This document shows, piece by piece, positions 41,557 through 49,634 of a stretch of 64,000 nucleotides of DNA. The notes under the pieces were generated by a model that had not been told where the DNA came from, did no database searches, and worked only from the letters and a program-made list of their open reading frames with translations. Position 1 is the first letter of the stretch; each line of letters begins with the position of its first letter. The translations under genes and the position numbers were made by a program. This DNA comes from an uncultured Bacteroides sp. (GTDB taxonomy: Bacteria; Bacteroidota; Bacteroidia; Bacteroidales; Bacteroidaceae): positions 1 to 64,000 of the forward strand of contig CANSEY010000015.1 of the NCBI GenBank assembly GCA_947646015.1, written 5' to 3'.

Positions 41557-42939
41557 ATGAAGAGAAGTACAAAACTAATCGTAGCATTATTGGTAGTCGT
41601 GGCGGCATTGGCAGTCATTTACCGACTGATGCATCGGGTGCCTTCTGCCGATTTGGAAGCAAACGTGCAGATGCAACAGATTATTACGGATGCAGGATGC
41701 CTGAGATGCCATACCTCGACGCCGGAACTACCGTTCTATGCAAATATGCCTGTAGCCGGAAAAATTGTAATGGAAGACGTGAGCAAAGCCTATCGCGCTT
41801 TCGACATGACTCAGATGGAGAAAGACATGAAGGAAGGACGCCCTCTCAATCCGGTTGATCTGGCTAAAGTAGAAAAAGTAATCCTCGACGGAAAGATGCC
41901 GCAGGCAAAGTATTACCTTGTACATTGGGGAGCTTCTTTCAATGATGCAAAGAAAGAGGTAGCACTGAGCTGGGTAAAACATCACCGCATGGGACTGTAT
42001 ACCGATGTGGCAGTAGCACCTGATTTCATTAACGAACCGATTCGTCCTATTGCCGACTCGATCTCAGTCGATGTACGCAAAGTGGTCTTAGGAAATCTGT
42101 TGTATCACGACACCCGCTTATCGGCAGACAACACCGTTTCATGTGCCAGCTGTCATGGTCTGGATACCGGTGGCGTTGACAACAAGCAGTATTCTGAAGG
42201 AGTAGGCGGTCAGTTGGGCGGCGTCAATGCCCCGACCGTATACAATGCTGCCTATAACTTTGTTCAATTCTGGGACGGACGTGCCGGAACTCTGGCAGAA
42301 CAAGCTGCCGGCCCTCCATTGAATCCGGTAGAAATGGCTTGCGAGTCATTCGATCAGATCATCAGCAAACTGGCAGAAGACAAGAATTTCGTAGTGGCAT
42401 TCAACGAAGTATATCCCGACGGATTGAACGAAAAGAATATCACAAATGCTATTCAGGAGTTCGAAAAGACATTGCTGACTCCTAATTCACGTTTCGACCG
42501 TTATCTGAAAGGACAGAAAGATGCCATCACCGCAGATGAAATCGCCGGATACGACCTTTTCAAGAAATATGACTGTGCGACTTGTCATGTGGGAGAAATC
42601 CTCGGAGGACAATCTTATGAACTGATCGGTGTACAGCATGATTATTTCGCAGACCGTCAGGCAGAAATGACTGAAGAAGACAACGGACGATTCAAGCAGA
42701 CAAAAGCAGAGCGTGACCGTCACCGCTTCAAAGTGCCGGGATTGAGAAATATTGAACTGACCGCTCCTTATTTCCACGACGGCAGCATGGCTACTATGGA
42801 TGATGCGGTTCGCGCCATGGCCAAATATCAGTTAGGCATCGACCTGCCACAACCGGAAGTAGATAAGATTGTCGCCTTCCTCCGTACATTGACCGGAGAG
42901 TATAAAGGCAAATTGCTGACAAATAAGAACATGATCTGA
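41557..42939 (+). CDS. tri-haem cytochrome c peroxidase (CcpA/MauG family with extra N-terminal haem)
   Basis: 460 aa with an N-terminal membrane anchor (LIVALLVVVAALAVIYRL). Three haem c sites: CLRCH (Cys48, Cys51, His52) in an extra N-terminal domain, CASCH (Cys196, Cys199, His200) and CATCH (Cys340, Cys343, His344) in the standard di-haem peroxidase fold (about 150-455). Such enzymes reduce H2O2 to water with electrons from cytochrome c or quinol pools; the added haem may feed electrons directly, as in quinol-linked tri-haem peroxidases. Placed directly after the cytochrome c assembly genes. It helps an anaerobe survive traces of oxygen. Confidence 0.93.
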   Translation: MKRSTKLIVALLVVVAALAVIYRLMHRVPSADLEANVQMQQIITDAGCLRCHTSTPELPFYANMPVAGKIVMEDVSKAYRAFDMTQMEKDMKEGRPLNPVDLAKVEKVILDGKMPQAKYYLVHWGASFNDAKKEVALSWVKHHRMGLYTDVAVAPDFINEPIRPIADSISVDVRKVVLGNLLYHDTRLSADNTVSCASCHGLDTGGVDNKQYSEGVGGQLGGVNAPTVYNAAYNFVQFWDGRAGTLAEQAAGPPLNPVEMACESFDQIISKLAEDKNFVVAFNEVYPDGLNEKNITNAIQEFEKTLLTPNSRFDRYLKGQKDAITADEIAGYDLFKKYDCATCHVGEILGGQSYELIGVQHDYFADRQAEMTEEDNGRFKQTKAERDRHRFKVPGLRNIELTAPYFHDGSMATMDDAVRAMAKYQLGIDLPQPEVDKIVAFLRTLTGEYKGKLLTNKNMI

Positions 42940-42946
42940 CAAGACC

Positions 42947-43029
42947 AAACAGAGGCTCCATTTCACCCGAACAGAGCCTCTGATTGATGTAAACAGAGCC
43001 TCCGTTTCACCTAAACAGAGGCTCTGTTT
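42947..43029. repeat. 22-nt periodic palindrome array A3 (4 units, core CAGAG-n-CTCTG)
   Basis: Four palindromes centred at 42955, 42977, 42999 and 43021, exactly 22 nt apart: AAACAGAG-G-CTCCATTT, AACAGAG-C-CTCTGATT, AAACAGAG-C-CTCCGTTT, AAACAGAG-G-CTCTGTTT. The centre bases run G, C, C, G, so the array is symmetric. Units 3 and 4 also pair over 12 bp (AAACAGAGCCTC 42991-43002 with GAGGCTCTGTTT 43018-43029) followed by TT, and could act as the peroxidase gene terminator. It begins 7 nt after the stop. Confidence 0.9.
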
Positions 43030-43155
43030 TTCTTGCCTGAAAATCAGAGCTTTCCCTTGTACTTTTTACCTTCTTTCCTACTCGCATTCCAATATGTTCC
43101 GCTGTCCCCTCTCCACAAAAAGTCCATTCCTTTTGGAGAGTTCAGTTATTTATTT

Positions 43156-43163
43156 TACTTTTG
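43156..43163 (+). promoter_or_regulatory. folD promoter -7 box
   Basis: TACTTTTG (TAnnTTTG). It rules out a TTG start at 43161 and supports ATG 43191. 43030-43155 holds no gene. Confidence 0.65.
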
Positions 43164-43190
43164 TCCATCACCAATAAATACTCTGAAAAT

Positions 43191-44072
43191 ATGACTCTGA
43201 TAGACGGAAAAGCCATTTCCGAACAAGTGAAACAAGAGATTGCAGCCGAAGTAGCCGAAATTGTTGCTCGTGGCGGCAAACGCCCGCATCTGGCAGCAAT
43301 CCTTGTAGGACATGATGGTGGCAGCGAAACGTATGTAGCCGCCAAAGTAAAAGCCTGCGAAGTATGTGGATTCAAATCCTCCCTCATCCGTTACGAAAGT
43401 GACGTGACCGAAGAAGAACTACTCGCCAAAGTACGCGAACTAAACAATGACGACGACGTAGATGGATTTATCGTACAGCTCCCGTTACCCAAACATATCT
43501 CCGAACAGAAAGTTATCGAAACGATCGACTATCGTAAAGATGTAGACGGATTCCACCCTATCAACGTGGGACGCATGTCTATCGGACTTCCCTGCTATGT
43601 ATCCGCCACCCCGAACGGTATTCTTGAACTGCTGAAACGCTATGAGATAGAGACGTCGGGAAAGAAATGTGTTGTACTCGGCCGCAGCAATATTGTCGGC
43701 AAACCGATGGCTTCACTGATGATGCAGAAAGCGTACCCGGGAGATGCAACCGTCACTGTATGCCATAGCCGCAGCAAAGACCTGGTAAAAGAATGTCAGG
43801 AAGCAGATATTATTATCGCTGCTTTGGGACAACCCAACTTCGTGAAAGAAGAAATGGTAAAAGAAGGTGCAGTAGTAATCGACGTAGGTACTACCCGTGT
43901 TCCGGACGCCAGCAAAAAATCCGGCTTCAAGCTGACAGGCGATGTGAAGTTTGATGAGGTAGCGCCTAAGTGCTCATTCATCACTCCCGTACCGGGCGGC
44001 GTGGGTCCGATGACGATTGTATCATTAATGAAAAATACACTTTTAGCCGGTAAAAAAGCTATTTACAAGTAG
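43191..44072 (+). CDS. folD: methylenetetrahydrofolate dehydrogenase/cyclohydrolase FolD
   Basis: 293 aa. Bifunctional: NAD(P)-dependent oxidation of 5,10-methylene-THF and hydrolysis of methenyl-THF to 10-formyl-THF for purine and fMet supply. Motifs: '[21 protein letters not shown]' with the catalytic Lys in 'YVaaK', '[12 protein letters not shown]', the Rossmann '[14 protein letters not shown]' and 'PGGVGPMTI'. Length is standard. ATG 43191 fits the promoter; the frame extends further up through a TTG but not in a transcribed region. A strong terminator follows. Confidence 0.98.
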   Translation: MTLIDGKAISEQVKQEIAAEVAEIVARGGKRPHLAAILVGHDGGSETYVAAKVKACEVCGFKSSLIRYESDVTEEELLAKVRELNNDDDVDGFIVQLPLPKHISEQKVIETIDYRKDVDGFHPINVGRMSIGLPCYVSATPNGILELLKRYEIETSGKKCVVLGRSNIVGKPMASLMMQKAYPGDATVTVCHSRSKDLVKECQEADIIIAALGQPNFVKEEMVKEGAVVIDVGTTRVPDASKKSGFKLTGDVKFDEVAPKCSFITPVPGGVGPMTIVSLMKNTLLAGKKAIYK

Positions 44073-44079
44073 AATATTG

Positions 44080-44112
44080 AAGGACAGTGAAATGTGTTTC
44101 ACTGTCCTTTTC
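44080..44112 (+). terminator. folD terminator
   Basis: Perfect 13-bp stem AAGGACAGTGAAA (44080-44092) and TTTCACTGTCCTT (44097-44109), 4-nt loop TGTG, then TTCCTT. Confidence 0.85.
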
Positions 44113-44226
44113 CTTCCCTTAATCTGACAGTTATGAAAACAATTACGACTCTCCCTCTCTTATTATGTCCGTTTCCTGCCTAAGTAACAATCATTCTCGA
44201 AAAGACATTATAATCCTCTTGAACGT

Positions 44227-45363
44227 ATGAAAGAACTATTAGTATCCCTTCTTCTGGTTACACAATTCTCTTGTATCAGCAAAGCGCAAGAAAATGATAC
44301 TACCACACAGATACTGACAACTGACAGCCTGCAAACAGACACCCTTTCGCTTCTTTTTGCAGGGGACCTTATGCAGCATCAAGGACAAATTAACGCTGCA
44401 CGTACTGCGACAGGAGGCTACGATTATTCCAGCTATTTTGAATATGTCAAAGACGAAATTCAAAGTGCTGACTTTGCCATAGCTAATCTGGAAGTTACTC
44501 TCGGAGGAAAACCGTACAAAGGCTATCCCGCTTTCAGCGCTCCCGATGAATATCTGACCGCTATCCATAATGCCGGATTCAATGTACTGATAACCGCCAA
44601 TAACCATAGTCTCGACCGTGGCAGAAAAGGCTTAGAACGCACTATACAATTAATAGACTCCTTAAAAATTCCACACGCCGGAACGTACCTCAACGCTGAA
44701 GAGCGTGAAAATAAATACCCTCTTTTATTAGAAAAAAAAGGCTTCCGCATTGCCATACTCAACTATACATACGGAACAAACGGAATCCCTGTCACTCCGC
44801 CCAACATCGTTAATTATACTGATACGACCATTATATCCAAAGATATCGAAGCAAGTAAAACAATGAACCCCGATGCAATTATTGCTTGTATGCATTGGGG
44901 AATCGAATACCAGTCACTCCCTGACAAAGAACAGAAGTTTCTGACCGATTGGCTGCTTCGAAAAGGAGTAAATCACATAATCGGTTGTCATCCTCATGTT
45001 GTGCAGCCTATCGAAGTTCGCGAAGACAGTCTGACAAACGGGAAGCATCTGGTAGTATATTCACTGGGGAATTATATTTCCAATATGTCCGCCCGTCGCA
45101 CGGATGGCGGCCTGATGGTAAAAATGGAATTAGTAAAAGATAGTACCACCCGACTCAACCATTGCGAATATAGCCTGGTATGGACAGCCCGTCCCGCTCA
45201 ATCAGGAAAAAAGAATCATCAATTACTACCAATTAATTTCCCCACTGACTCCATTTCCGTAAATGCACGTAACTCTCTGAGAATCTTTGCAAATGATGCG
45301 CGATCCCTCTTCAGCAAGCATAATCGGGGAATAAAAGAATATCTTTTTTATAAAAAAAAGTAG
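44227..45363 (+). CDS. CapA-family (PGA_cap) metallophosphoesterase-fold protein
   Basis: 378 aa with an exported N-terminus; Cys16 in 'VTQFSCISKAQ' could be a lipobox. The body matches the CapA/poly-gamma-glutamate capsule family: 'FAGDLMQHQGQI', 'ANLEVTLGG', 'ITANNHSLDRG', 'MHWGIEYQSLPDKEQ' and 'IGCHPHVVQPIE', the last with metal-binding His residues of the metallophosphatase fold. Role in capsule export or cell surface polymer processing is assumed from the family; in Bacteroides these are usually single genes of unknown substrate. The gene has no partner genes of a PGA operon. Confidence 0.88.
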   Translation: MKELLVSLLLVTQFSCISKAQENDTTTQILTTDSLQTDTLSLLFAGDLMQHQGQINAARTATGGYDYSSYFEYVKDEIQSADFAIANLEVTLGGKPYKGYPAFSAPDEYLTAIHNAGFNVLITANNHSLDRGRKGLERTIQLIDSLKIPHAGTYLNAEERENKYPLLLEKKGFRIAILNYTYGTNGIPVTPPNIVNYTDTTIISKDIEASKTMNPDAIIACMHWGIEYQSLPDKEQKFLTDWLLRKGVNHIIGCHPHVVQPIEVREDSLTNGKHLVVYSLGNYISNMSARRTDGGLMVKMELVKDSTTRLNHCEYSLVWTARPAQSGKKNHQLLPINFPTDSISVNARNSLRIFANDARSLFSKHNRGIKEYLFYKKK

Positions 45364-45371
45364 CAGAATCT

Positions 45372-45402
45372 TTTGGAGATTTAAAGATAATATCTATCTT
45401 TG
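45372..45402 (+). promoter_or_regulatory. tRNA-His promoter (full consensus)
   Basis: TTTG (45372-45375), a 19-nt spacer and TATCTTTG (45395-45402): the best promoter match in the window. Confidence 0.8.
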
Positions 45403-45427
45403 CACCGCGTTAGAGAAACGCAGACAT

Positions 45428-45505
45428 GGTGGATGTAGTTCAGTTGGTTAGAGCGTCAGATTGTGGTTCTGAATGTCGCCGGTTCGAGTCCGGTCTTCCA
45501 CCCCA
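45428..45505 (+). tRNA. tRNA-His (GTG)
   Basis: Cloverleaf with G-1 at 45428, acceptor GTGGATG paired with CTTCCAC (one T-T mismatch), anticodon loop TTGTGGT giving anticodon GTG, T-loop GGTTCGAGTCC. C73 pairs with G-1, and CCA is encoded at 45503-45505, unlike tRNA-Cys in this window. Confidence 0.95.
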
Positions 45506-45521
45506 AGAAATTTTAAAAGAC

Positions 45522-45562
45522 AAGTCCTGTAAAGCGAAAGATTTACAGGACTTATTTTTTAT
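45522..45562 (+). terminator. tRNA-His terminator
   Basis: AAGTCCTGTAAA (45522-45533) pairs with TTTACAGGACTT (45542-45553), 12 bp, then ATTTTTTATT. Confidence 0.85.
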
Positions 45563-45577
45563 TAATACAATCGCTTT

Positions 45578-45814
45578 ATGGAAAACAACAAAAAACTGAC
45601 TCGTTCCAGAAAGGAACGAATGATAGCCGGAGTATGCGGAGGTTTAGCCGAATACTTCGGATGGGACCCTACTTTAGTAAGAATAGTCTATGCACTAGCC
45701 ACCATCTTCACTGCTTTTGCAGGAATTATTATTTATCTTATTCTATGGATCATTATGCCGGAAGAAAGGTATAGCGACGGATACGGTGACAGAATGAATC
45801 AACGTTTGCATTAG
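45578..45814 (+). CDS. PspC domain protein
   Basis: 78 aa. The N-terminal 'LTRSRKERMIAGVCGGLAEYFG' is the PspC signature, followed by a membrane helix (FTAFAGIIIYLILWIIMPEE). PspC proteins sense membrane stress in phage shock responses; short single-domain forms occur widely in Bacteroidota, with unknown partners. It lies 24 nt after the tRNA-His stem-loop, close enough for read-through transcription. Its last bases overlap the fossil frame described next. Confidence 0.9.
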   Translation: MENNKKLTRSRKERMIAGVCGGLAEYFGWDPTLVRIVYALATIFTAFAGIIIYLILWIIMPEERYSDGYGDRMNQRLH

Positions 45815-45893
45815 TATTGCTTTCATAGCCATCCGGAGCATTTACTTTAAAGATCCGGATGGAAATCTTATAGAAATCAGTACATTAATATAA
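45807..45893 (+). pseudogene. C-terminal fossil of a glyoxalase/VOC-family gene
   Basis: The frame ending at TAA 45891-45893 reads 'SIAFIAIRS' then 'IYFKDPDGNLIEISTLI' and stops. The FkDPDGNliEis motif is the usual C-terminal end of VOC (glyoxalase/fosfomycin-resistance-like) proteins. No upstream part is present: the frame runs into pspC. It overlaps the end of dnaX by 9 bases and also supplies the CCATCCGGA/TCCGGATGG dyad (45829-45862). It looks like a remnant of a deleted gene. Confidence 0.6.
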
Positions 45894-47744
45894 TTCGAGT
45901 CCGAACTCATCTTTCAGTTGCATCAGCGCCTGATTCTTCTGTGCCATCATCTGGAACTTCTCGACACGACCAACCGCCCGAACAGTTTCTGCAGGTTCAC
46001 TTACCCGCACTGTCATCGCCACTTTGCTGTTCTTCAATCTTCCACGAAGATAAGTCTGTAATTCCGGAATCAAAGCTGTAAAATCTTTAGCAGCAATCTC
46101 ATTATCGACCACTACTTCAAAAGTAGTCGAATTATTCAACAATACCGGACGTATCACTTGCATACGCTTTGCAATGGCCACCTGTTCTTTGGGTAACTGT
46201 CCCGCATATTCCTGCCAGTAATAATTCAAATCTCTGTCATTGAAAATAAAGTCTTCTTCCGGCTGTGTTTGCACCTGAGCAACATTGGTTTTGGCTGTAT
46301 TCTGAGCAGCCTGATCACGTTGCGGATTTTTGATAGATACTCCCAAACTAGACATCTTCATTACAGGAATCTTCCGTTCCTCTTTGGAAATCGAAGAGAT
46401 TCCAACACTCTGTGACGGCGCGGAAGCAGTATTTGCCGGAGCAGCAGCCCCCGAAGCAACAGATACCTGCGGTTGACGCACAGCAGTATTAGCGGCAGAC
46501 GGCGCAATAGCCGGAGACGGAGCAGTATGAACAGTAGTCTGTTGAGCAGACGGTGCAGAAGCGACCTGCGGCTGCTGAGCTGCGGCAGGTTGGGTGAATA
46601 CGGGTTTTATGGTCTGCTTAGGGCCACGCCCACCACTTACGTCATCCCCCTCGGTGGTAAGCTGGGCAACCTGTATCAAGGTCAGTTCCACCAGTAAGCG
46701 CTTGTTCTTGCTGGCACGGTAATTCAAATCACAATCATTGCAAAGCTTCATCGCACGGTAAAGGAACTGCAACGGGCATTTCTGCGCCTGTTCCTGATAA
46801 CGCTGACGTATGCTCGCCCCTACTTCCAGTAATGGCAAGGTAGCTGCATCCTTACTGACCAGCAAATCCCGGCAATGAGAAGATAATCCGGTGATGAAGT
46901 GACTACCGTCAAATCCTTTATTCAGCACATCATTGAAAAGCAACAAGGCATCACTTACCCTGTTTTCTAGAAAACAATCCGTCAGACGGAAATAATATTC
47001 GTAATCGAGAACGTTCAAGTTCTCAATAACACTCTTATAAGTAATATTCCCTCCCGTAAAACTCACTACCTGATCGAAGATAGACAATGCGTCACGCATA
47101 CCTCCATCCGCTTTCATTGCAATGACATTCAGCGCTTCGGGTTCTGCCGTAATATTTTCTTTTGCAGCAACGTACGACAAATGATTCACCGTATCTTCGA
47201 CACTGATCCGGTTAAAATCATAAATCTGGCAACGGGAAAGGATAGTCGGAAGAATCTTATGCTTCTCCGTCGTAGCCAGAATAAAGATAGCGTGGCGGGG
47301 AGGTTCTTCCAATGTTTTCAGGAATGCGTTGAAAGCGGAAGCCGAGAGCATGTGCACCTCATCGATAATATATACCTTATATTTACCGATCTGTGGCGGG
47401 ATGCGCACCTGTTCCACCAATTGACGGATATCATCCACCGAATTGTTGGAAGCGGCATCAAGTTCATGGATATTATACGACCGCTGTTCGTTGAAAGCCA
47501 CACACGATTCGCATTCGTTACAGGCTTCACCATCGGCAGTAGGCGTCATACAGTTGATGGTTTTGGCGAAGATACGTGCACAAGTAGTCTTTCCCACCCC
47601 GCGCGGTCCGCAAAACAAATAAGCATGAGCCAATTTCTGGGTAGCGATTGCATTCTTTAATGTAGTAGTCAGCGCTCGTTGTCCCACCACCGATTCGAAT
47701 GTGGACGGACGGTACTTACGAGCTGATACAATATAGTTCTCCAT
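45885..47744 (-). CDS. dnaX: DNA polymerase III subunit gamma/tau (DnaX)
   Basis: 619 aa from ATG 47744 (MENYIVSARKYRPSTFESVV). Upstream in-frame codons to 47798 overlap the promoter. DnaX is the AAA+ clamp-loader subunit of the replicase. Walker A GPRGVGKTT (46-54), four zinc Cys (65, 75, 78, 81; CNECESC), and 'IIDEVHMLSASAFNAFLKTLEEPP' (Walker B and sensor 1) are present. Residues about 370-500 are a Pro/Ala/Gln-rich linker, then a C-terminal domain (about 510-619) corresponding to tau domain V. Its 3' end touches the VOC fossil. Confidence 0.97.
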   Translation of the reverse strand: MENYIVSARKYRPSTFESVVGQRALTTTLKNAIATQKLAHAYLFCGPRGVGKTTCARIFAKTINCMTPTADGEACNECESCVAFNEQRSYNIHELDAASNNSVDDIRQLVEQVRIPPQIGKYKVYIIDEVHMLSASAFNAFLKTLEEPPRHAIFILATTEKHKILPTILSRCQIYDFNRISVEDTVNHLSYVAAKENITAEPEALNVIAMKADGGMRDALSIFDQVVSFTGGNITYKSVIENLNVLDYEYYFRLTDCFLENRVSDALLLFNDVLNKGFDGSHFITGLSSHCRDLLVSKDAATLPLLEVGASIRQRYQEQAQKCPLQFLYRAMKLCNDCDLNYRASKNKRLLVELTLIQVAQLTTEGDDVSGGRGPKQTIKPVFTQPAAAQQPQVASAPSAQQTTVHTAPSPAIAPSAANTAVRQPQVSVASGAAAPANTASAPSQSVGISSISKEERKIPVMKMSSLGVSIKNPQRDQAAQNTAKTNVAQVQTQPEEDFIFNDRDLNYYWQEYAGQLPKEQVAIAKRMQVIRPVLLNNSTTFEVVVDNEIAAKDFTALIPELQTYLRGRLKNSKVAMTVRVSEPAETVRAVGRVEKFQMMAQKNQALMQLKDEFGLELY

Positions 47745-47787
47745 ATCCGGGATTCTCTCTGTTTTTTTTGATTTTTCGCTTTCAGTG

Positions 47788-47795
47788 CAAATGTA
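47788..47795 (-). promoter_or_regulatory. dnaX promoter -7 box
   Basis: Minus-strand TACATTTG (TAnnTTTG), 43 nt before ATG 47744; supports that start. Confidence 0.6.
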
Positions 47796-47873
47796 CACAA
47801 AAAAGTGATAAGTAATAAAGGATAGAGAAAGAAGTTTTGAACCTAAAGCGGTAAGTTTTTAAGTTATTAGTTT

Positions 47874-47881
47874 TATCTTTG
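47874..47881 (+). promoter_or_regulatory. divIC promoter -7 box
   Basis: TATCTTTG 21 nt before ATG 47903. Divergent from dnaX. Confidence 0.65.
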
Positions 47882-47902
47882 CGGATATAAAAAAGAGAAG
47901 TT

Positions 47903-48205
47903 ATGGATAAACTGATCACTATCTGGAGTTTCATATGCCGACGTAAGTATCTTATCACCGTCGTTGCATTTGCTGTTATCATTGGTTTTCTGGACGAGAA
48001 CAGCCTGTTCCGCCGTCTGGGATACGAACGCGAAATCAGCCAGCTGAAAGAAGAGATAGAAAAATACCGAGCGGACTACGAAGAGAACACCAAACGTCTC
48101 AACGAGTTGAACAGCAATCCGGATGCTATCGAACAGGTGGCACGTGAAAAGTATCTGATGAAGAAGCCCAACGAAGATATTTACGTTTTTGAAGATAATA
48201 AATGA
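47903..48205 (+). CDS. septum formation initiator DivIC/FtsB
   Basis: 100 aa. A short cytoplasmic start, one membrane helix (YLITVVAFAVIIGFLDENSLF, about 16-36) and a periplasmic coiled coil (EREISQLKEEIEKYRADYEENTKRL) followed by the conserved 'IEQVAREKYLMKKPNEDIYVFE' end. FtsB/DivIC forms part of the divisome complex with FtsL and FtsQ and activates septal wall synthesis. It overlaps the next gene by 4 bases (ATGA), so the two are coupled. Confidence 0.92.
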   Translation: MDKLITIWSFICRRKYLITVVAFAVIIGFLDENSLFRRLGYEREISQLKEEIEKYRADYEENTKRLNELNSNPDAIEQVAREKYLMKKPNEDIYVFEDNK

Positions 48206-48543
48206 AACAATTAGTACCCGCACTTTTCGCCGTAGGCGCAATCATGGCTCTCACAGGGGCTGCTGTATATATCACCGGATGGAACTATGCTCCTTATATT
48301 TATACCATCGGAGCCGGATTCATTGCTCTGGCACAAGTAAACACACCGGTTAAAGGAAAAAGCAAAATATTAAAGCGTCTGCGCATCCAGCAGATATTCG
48401 GAGCACTTGCGCTGATACTGACGGGAGCTTTCATGTTTACCACCCGTGGAAATGAATGGATTGCCTGTCTGACTATCGCTGCCGTACTTGAACTTTACAC
48501 CGCTTTCCGCATTCCACAGGAAGAAGCAAAAGAAGAGAAATAA
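48202..48543 (+). CDS. small four-helix membrane protein coupled to divIC
   Basis: 113 aa with about four membrane helices (LVPALFAVGAIMALTGAAVYI, YAPYIYTIGAGFIALAQV, FGALALILTGAFMFTT, WIACLTIAAVLELYTAF) and a basic cytoplasmic loop (KGKSKILKRLRIQQ). ATGA overlap with divIC suggests a joint role near the division complex, but no family is recognised. A pair of terminators follows. Confidence 0.8.
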   Translation: MKQLVPALFAVGAIMALTGAAVYITGWNYAPYIYTIGAGFIALAQVNTPVKGKSKILKRLRIQQIFGALALILTGAFMFTTRGNEWIACLTIAAVLELYTAFRIPQEEAKEEK

Positions 48544-48578
48544 AAAAACCTGTTCAAAGCTTCTCAGTCTTGAACAGG
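48542..48578 (-). terminator. terminator of the OmpH-like gene (minus strand)
   Basis: CCTGTTCAA (48549-48557) pairs with TTGAACAGG (48570-48578), 9 bp; a T-run on the minus strand follows (A-run 48542-48548). Confidence 0.8.
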
Positions 48579-48602
48579 CATCAATTTATTAAAATCATGA
48601 AT

Positions 48603-48641
48603 GCCCTTAGGAAACCCAAGGGCCTAAAAAAGACGTTTTTT
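48603..48641 (+). terminator. terminator of the divIC operon (plus strand)
   Basis: GCCCTTAGG (48603-48611) and CCCAAGGGC (48615-48623) form a stem with a 3-nt loop (8 of 9 pairs); T-run at 48636-48641. The convergent operons thus carry back-to-back terminators. Confidence 0.65.
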
Positions 48642-49242
48642 ATTTCTTAGCAGATGAATATCTGGCATTCAATCCATCTACAATTTCTTTTGTGATATTA
48701 TATGCACTATCAGCATAAAGCAGATTATCGAAACCTGTGTTGCTGAAGATCAGGCTATATCCACGAGTCTTATTATATTCTTTCAGGAAAGCGTTGATAG
48801 AATCACGGAAAAGCAAACTGTTAGCATTATTGTCTTCCATCAGACCATTTTGAAGTTTGTTGCTCAATTCCTGCAAATCCTGTTCCATTTTAGCCAAACG
48901 ATTGTATTCCTGCTGAGCTCTTTCCGGTGACAGGAAAGCATTGCTTTCATATTTCTTTTGGAATTCCTGTTTTTCTTTGTTCAAAGCTGTCATCTTCTGG
49001 TTCAGCGTCATGCGAACATTTTCGCTCTTCTTTACCATAGCCTCATTCAAGTCAATACAGAAATTGTATTTAGCCAACAAGGTATCTATTTCAACATAAG
49101 CTATTTTCATTCCAGACAATTCTGCATTAGCCGAAGCCGGAGTAGTTGCAACTTGATTATCAGCTTTGCCGGCGCATTGTGAGAATAAAACGATAAACGC
49201 AAGTGCAGCTAAACCGTTCATGAGGTAGTTTATTCTATTCAT
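48640..49242 (-). CDS. OmpH/Skp-like periplasmic lipoprotein
   Basis: 200 aa. The N-terminus is a lipoprotein signal (ALAAFIVLFSQCAGKADNQ type, Cys near 23). 'MKIAYVEIDTLLAKYNFCIDL' begins the OmpH/Skp-like domain, followed by a long helical tentacle (about 65-150; KMTALNKEKQEFQKKYESN) and a closing strand 'GYSLIFSNTGFDNLLYADSAYNITKEIVDGLN', the standard Skp end. Skp-like chaperones escort outer membrane proteins through the periplasm. As a lipoprotein it is membrane-tethered. The gene at 49269 lies upstream on the same strand. Confidence 0.88.
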   Translation of the reverse strand: MNRINYLMNGLAALAFIVLFSQCAGKADNQVATTPASANAELSGMKIAYVEIDTLLAKYNFCIDLNEAMVKKSENVRMTLNQKMTALNKEKQEFQKKYESNAFLSPERAQQEYNRLAKMEQDLQELSNKLQNGLMEDNNANSLLFRDSINAFLKEYNKTRGYSLIFSNTGFDNLLYADSAYNITKEIVDGLNARYSSAKK

Positions 49243-49268
49243 AACTCTAAAATATTGTTTTTAATTAA

Positions 49269-49502
49269 TTAGTTCATACTATCGTTCAAGGCTTTTTCCA
49301 ACTCATCAATAGAAAAACGTGATTTCTTTTGTGCTTCACGATCCTGCGACTGCGCACAACCGATTCCTTTCTTACGCAACTCTTTATTACCGCTCACATG
49401 ACCATTCGGGAACTTTCCCCCCTTCGTAAAGAATACTTTCACCCCCAATAATAGCAGGGAAATAGCAACTATTAACAAAGTTATCAGTATAGTCTCAACC
49501 AT
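49269..49502 (-). CDS. conserved small membrane protein
   Basis: 77 aa. One helix (ILITLLIVAISLLLLGVKVFF, about 4-24) and a basic tail with 'KKGIGCAQSQDREAQKKS' and 'FSIDELEKALNDS'. No name is recognised. It lies 26 nt upstream of the OmpH-like gene on the same strand, with a TATCTTTG box at 49523-49530, so the two likely form one transcript, possibly for envelope maintenance. Confidence 0.75.
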   Translation of the reverse strand: MVETILITLLIVAISLLLLGVKVFFTKGGKFPNGHVSGNKELRKKGIGCAQSQDREAQKKSRFSIDELEKALNDSMN

Positions 49503-49522
49503 TTCTATTAATTTTGTGAGTG

Positions 49523-49530
49523 CAAAGATA
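49523..49530 (-). promoter_or_regulatory. -7 box for the small membrane protein/OmpH-like operon
   Basis: Minus-strand TATCTTTG, 20 nt before ATG 49502. Confidence 0.65.
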
Positions 49531-49634
49531 GGCTTTAATGAGAAATGAGTTCAGATAAGTCAAGCAAATTAACCATATTTAGCAATAAGAGGAACCAAAA
49601 TGAACCTCCTATTCCTATTATAAAAGAAAAAAGC

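Noticed and set aside
47745..47798. Longer start for dnaX
   Set aside because: Lies over the TACATTTG promoter; MENYIVSARKYRPS is the normal start.
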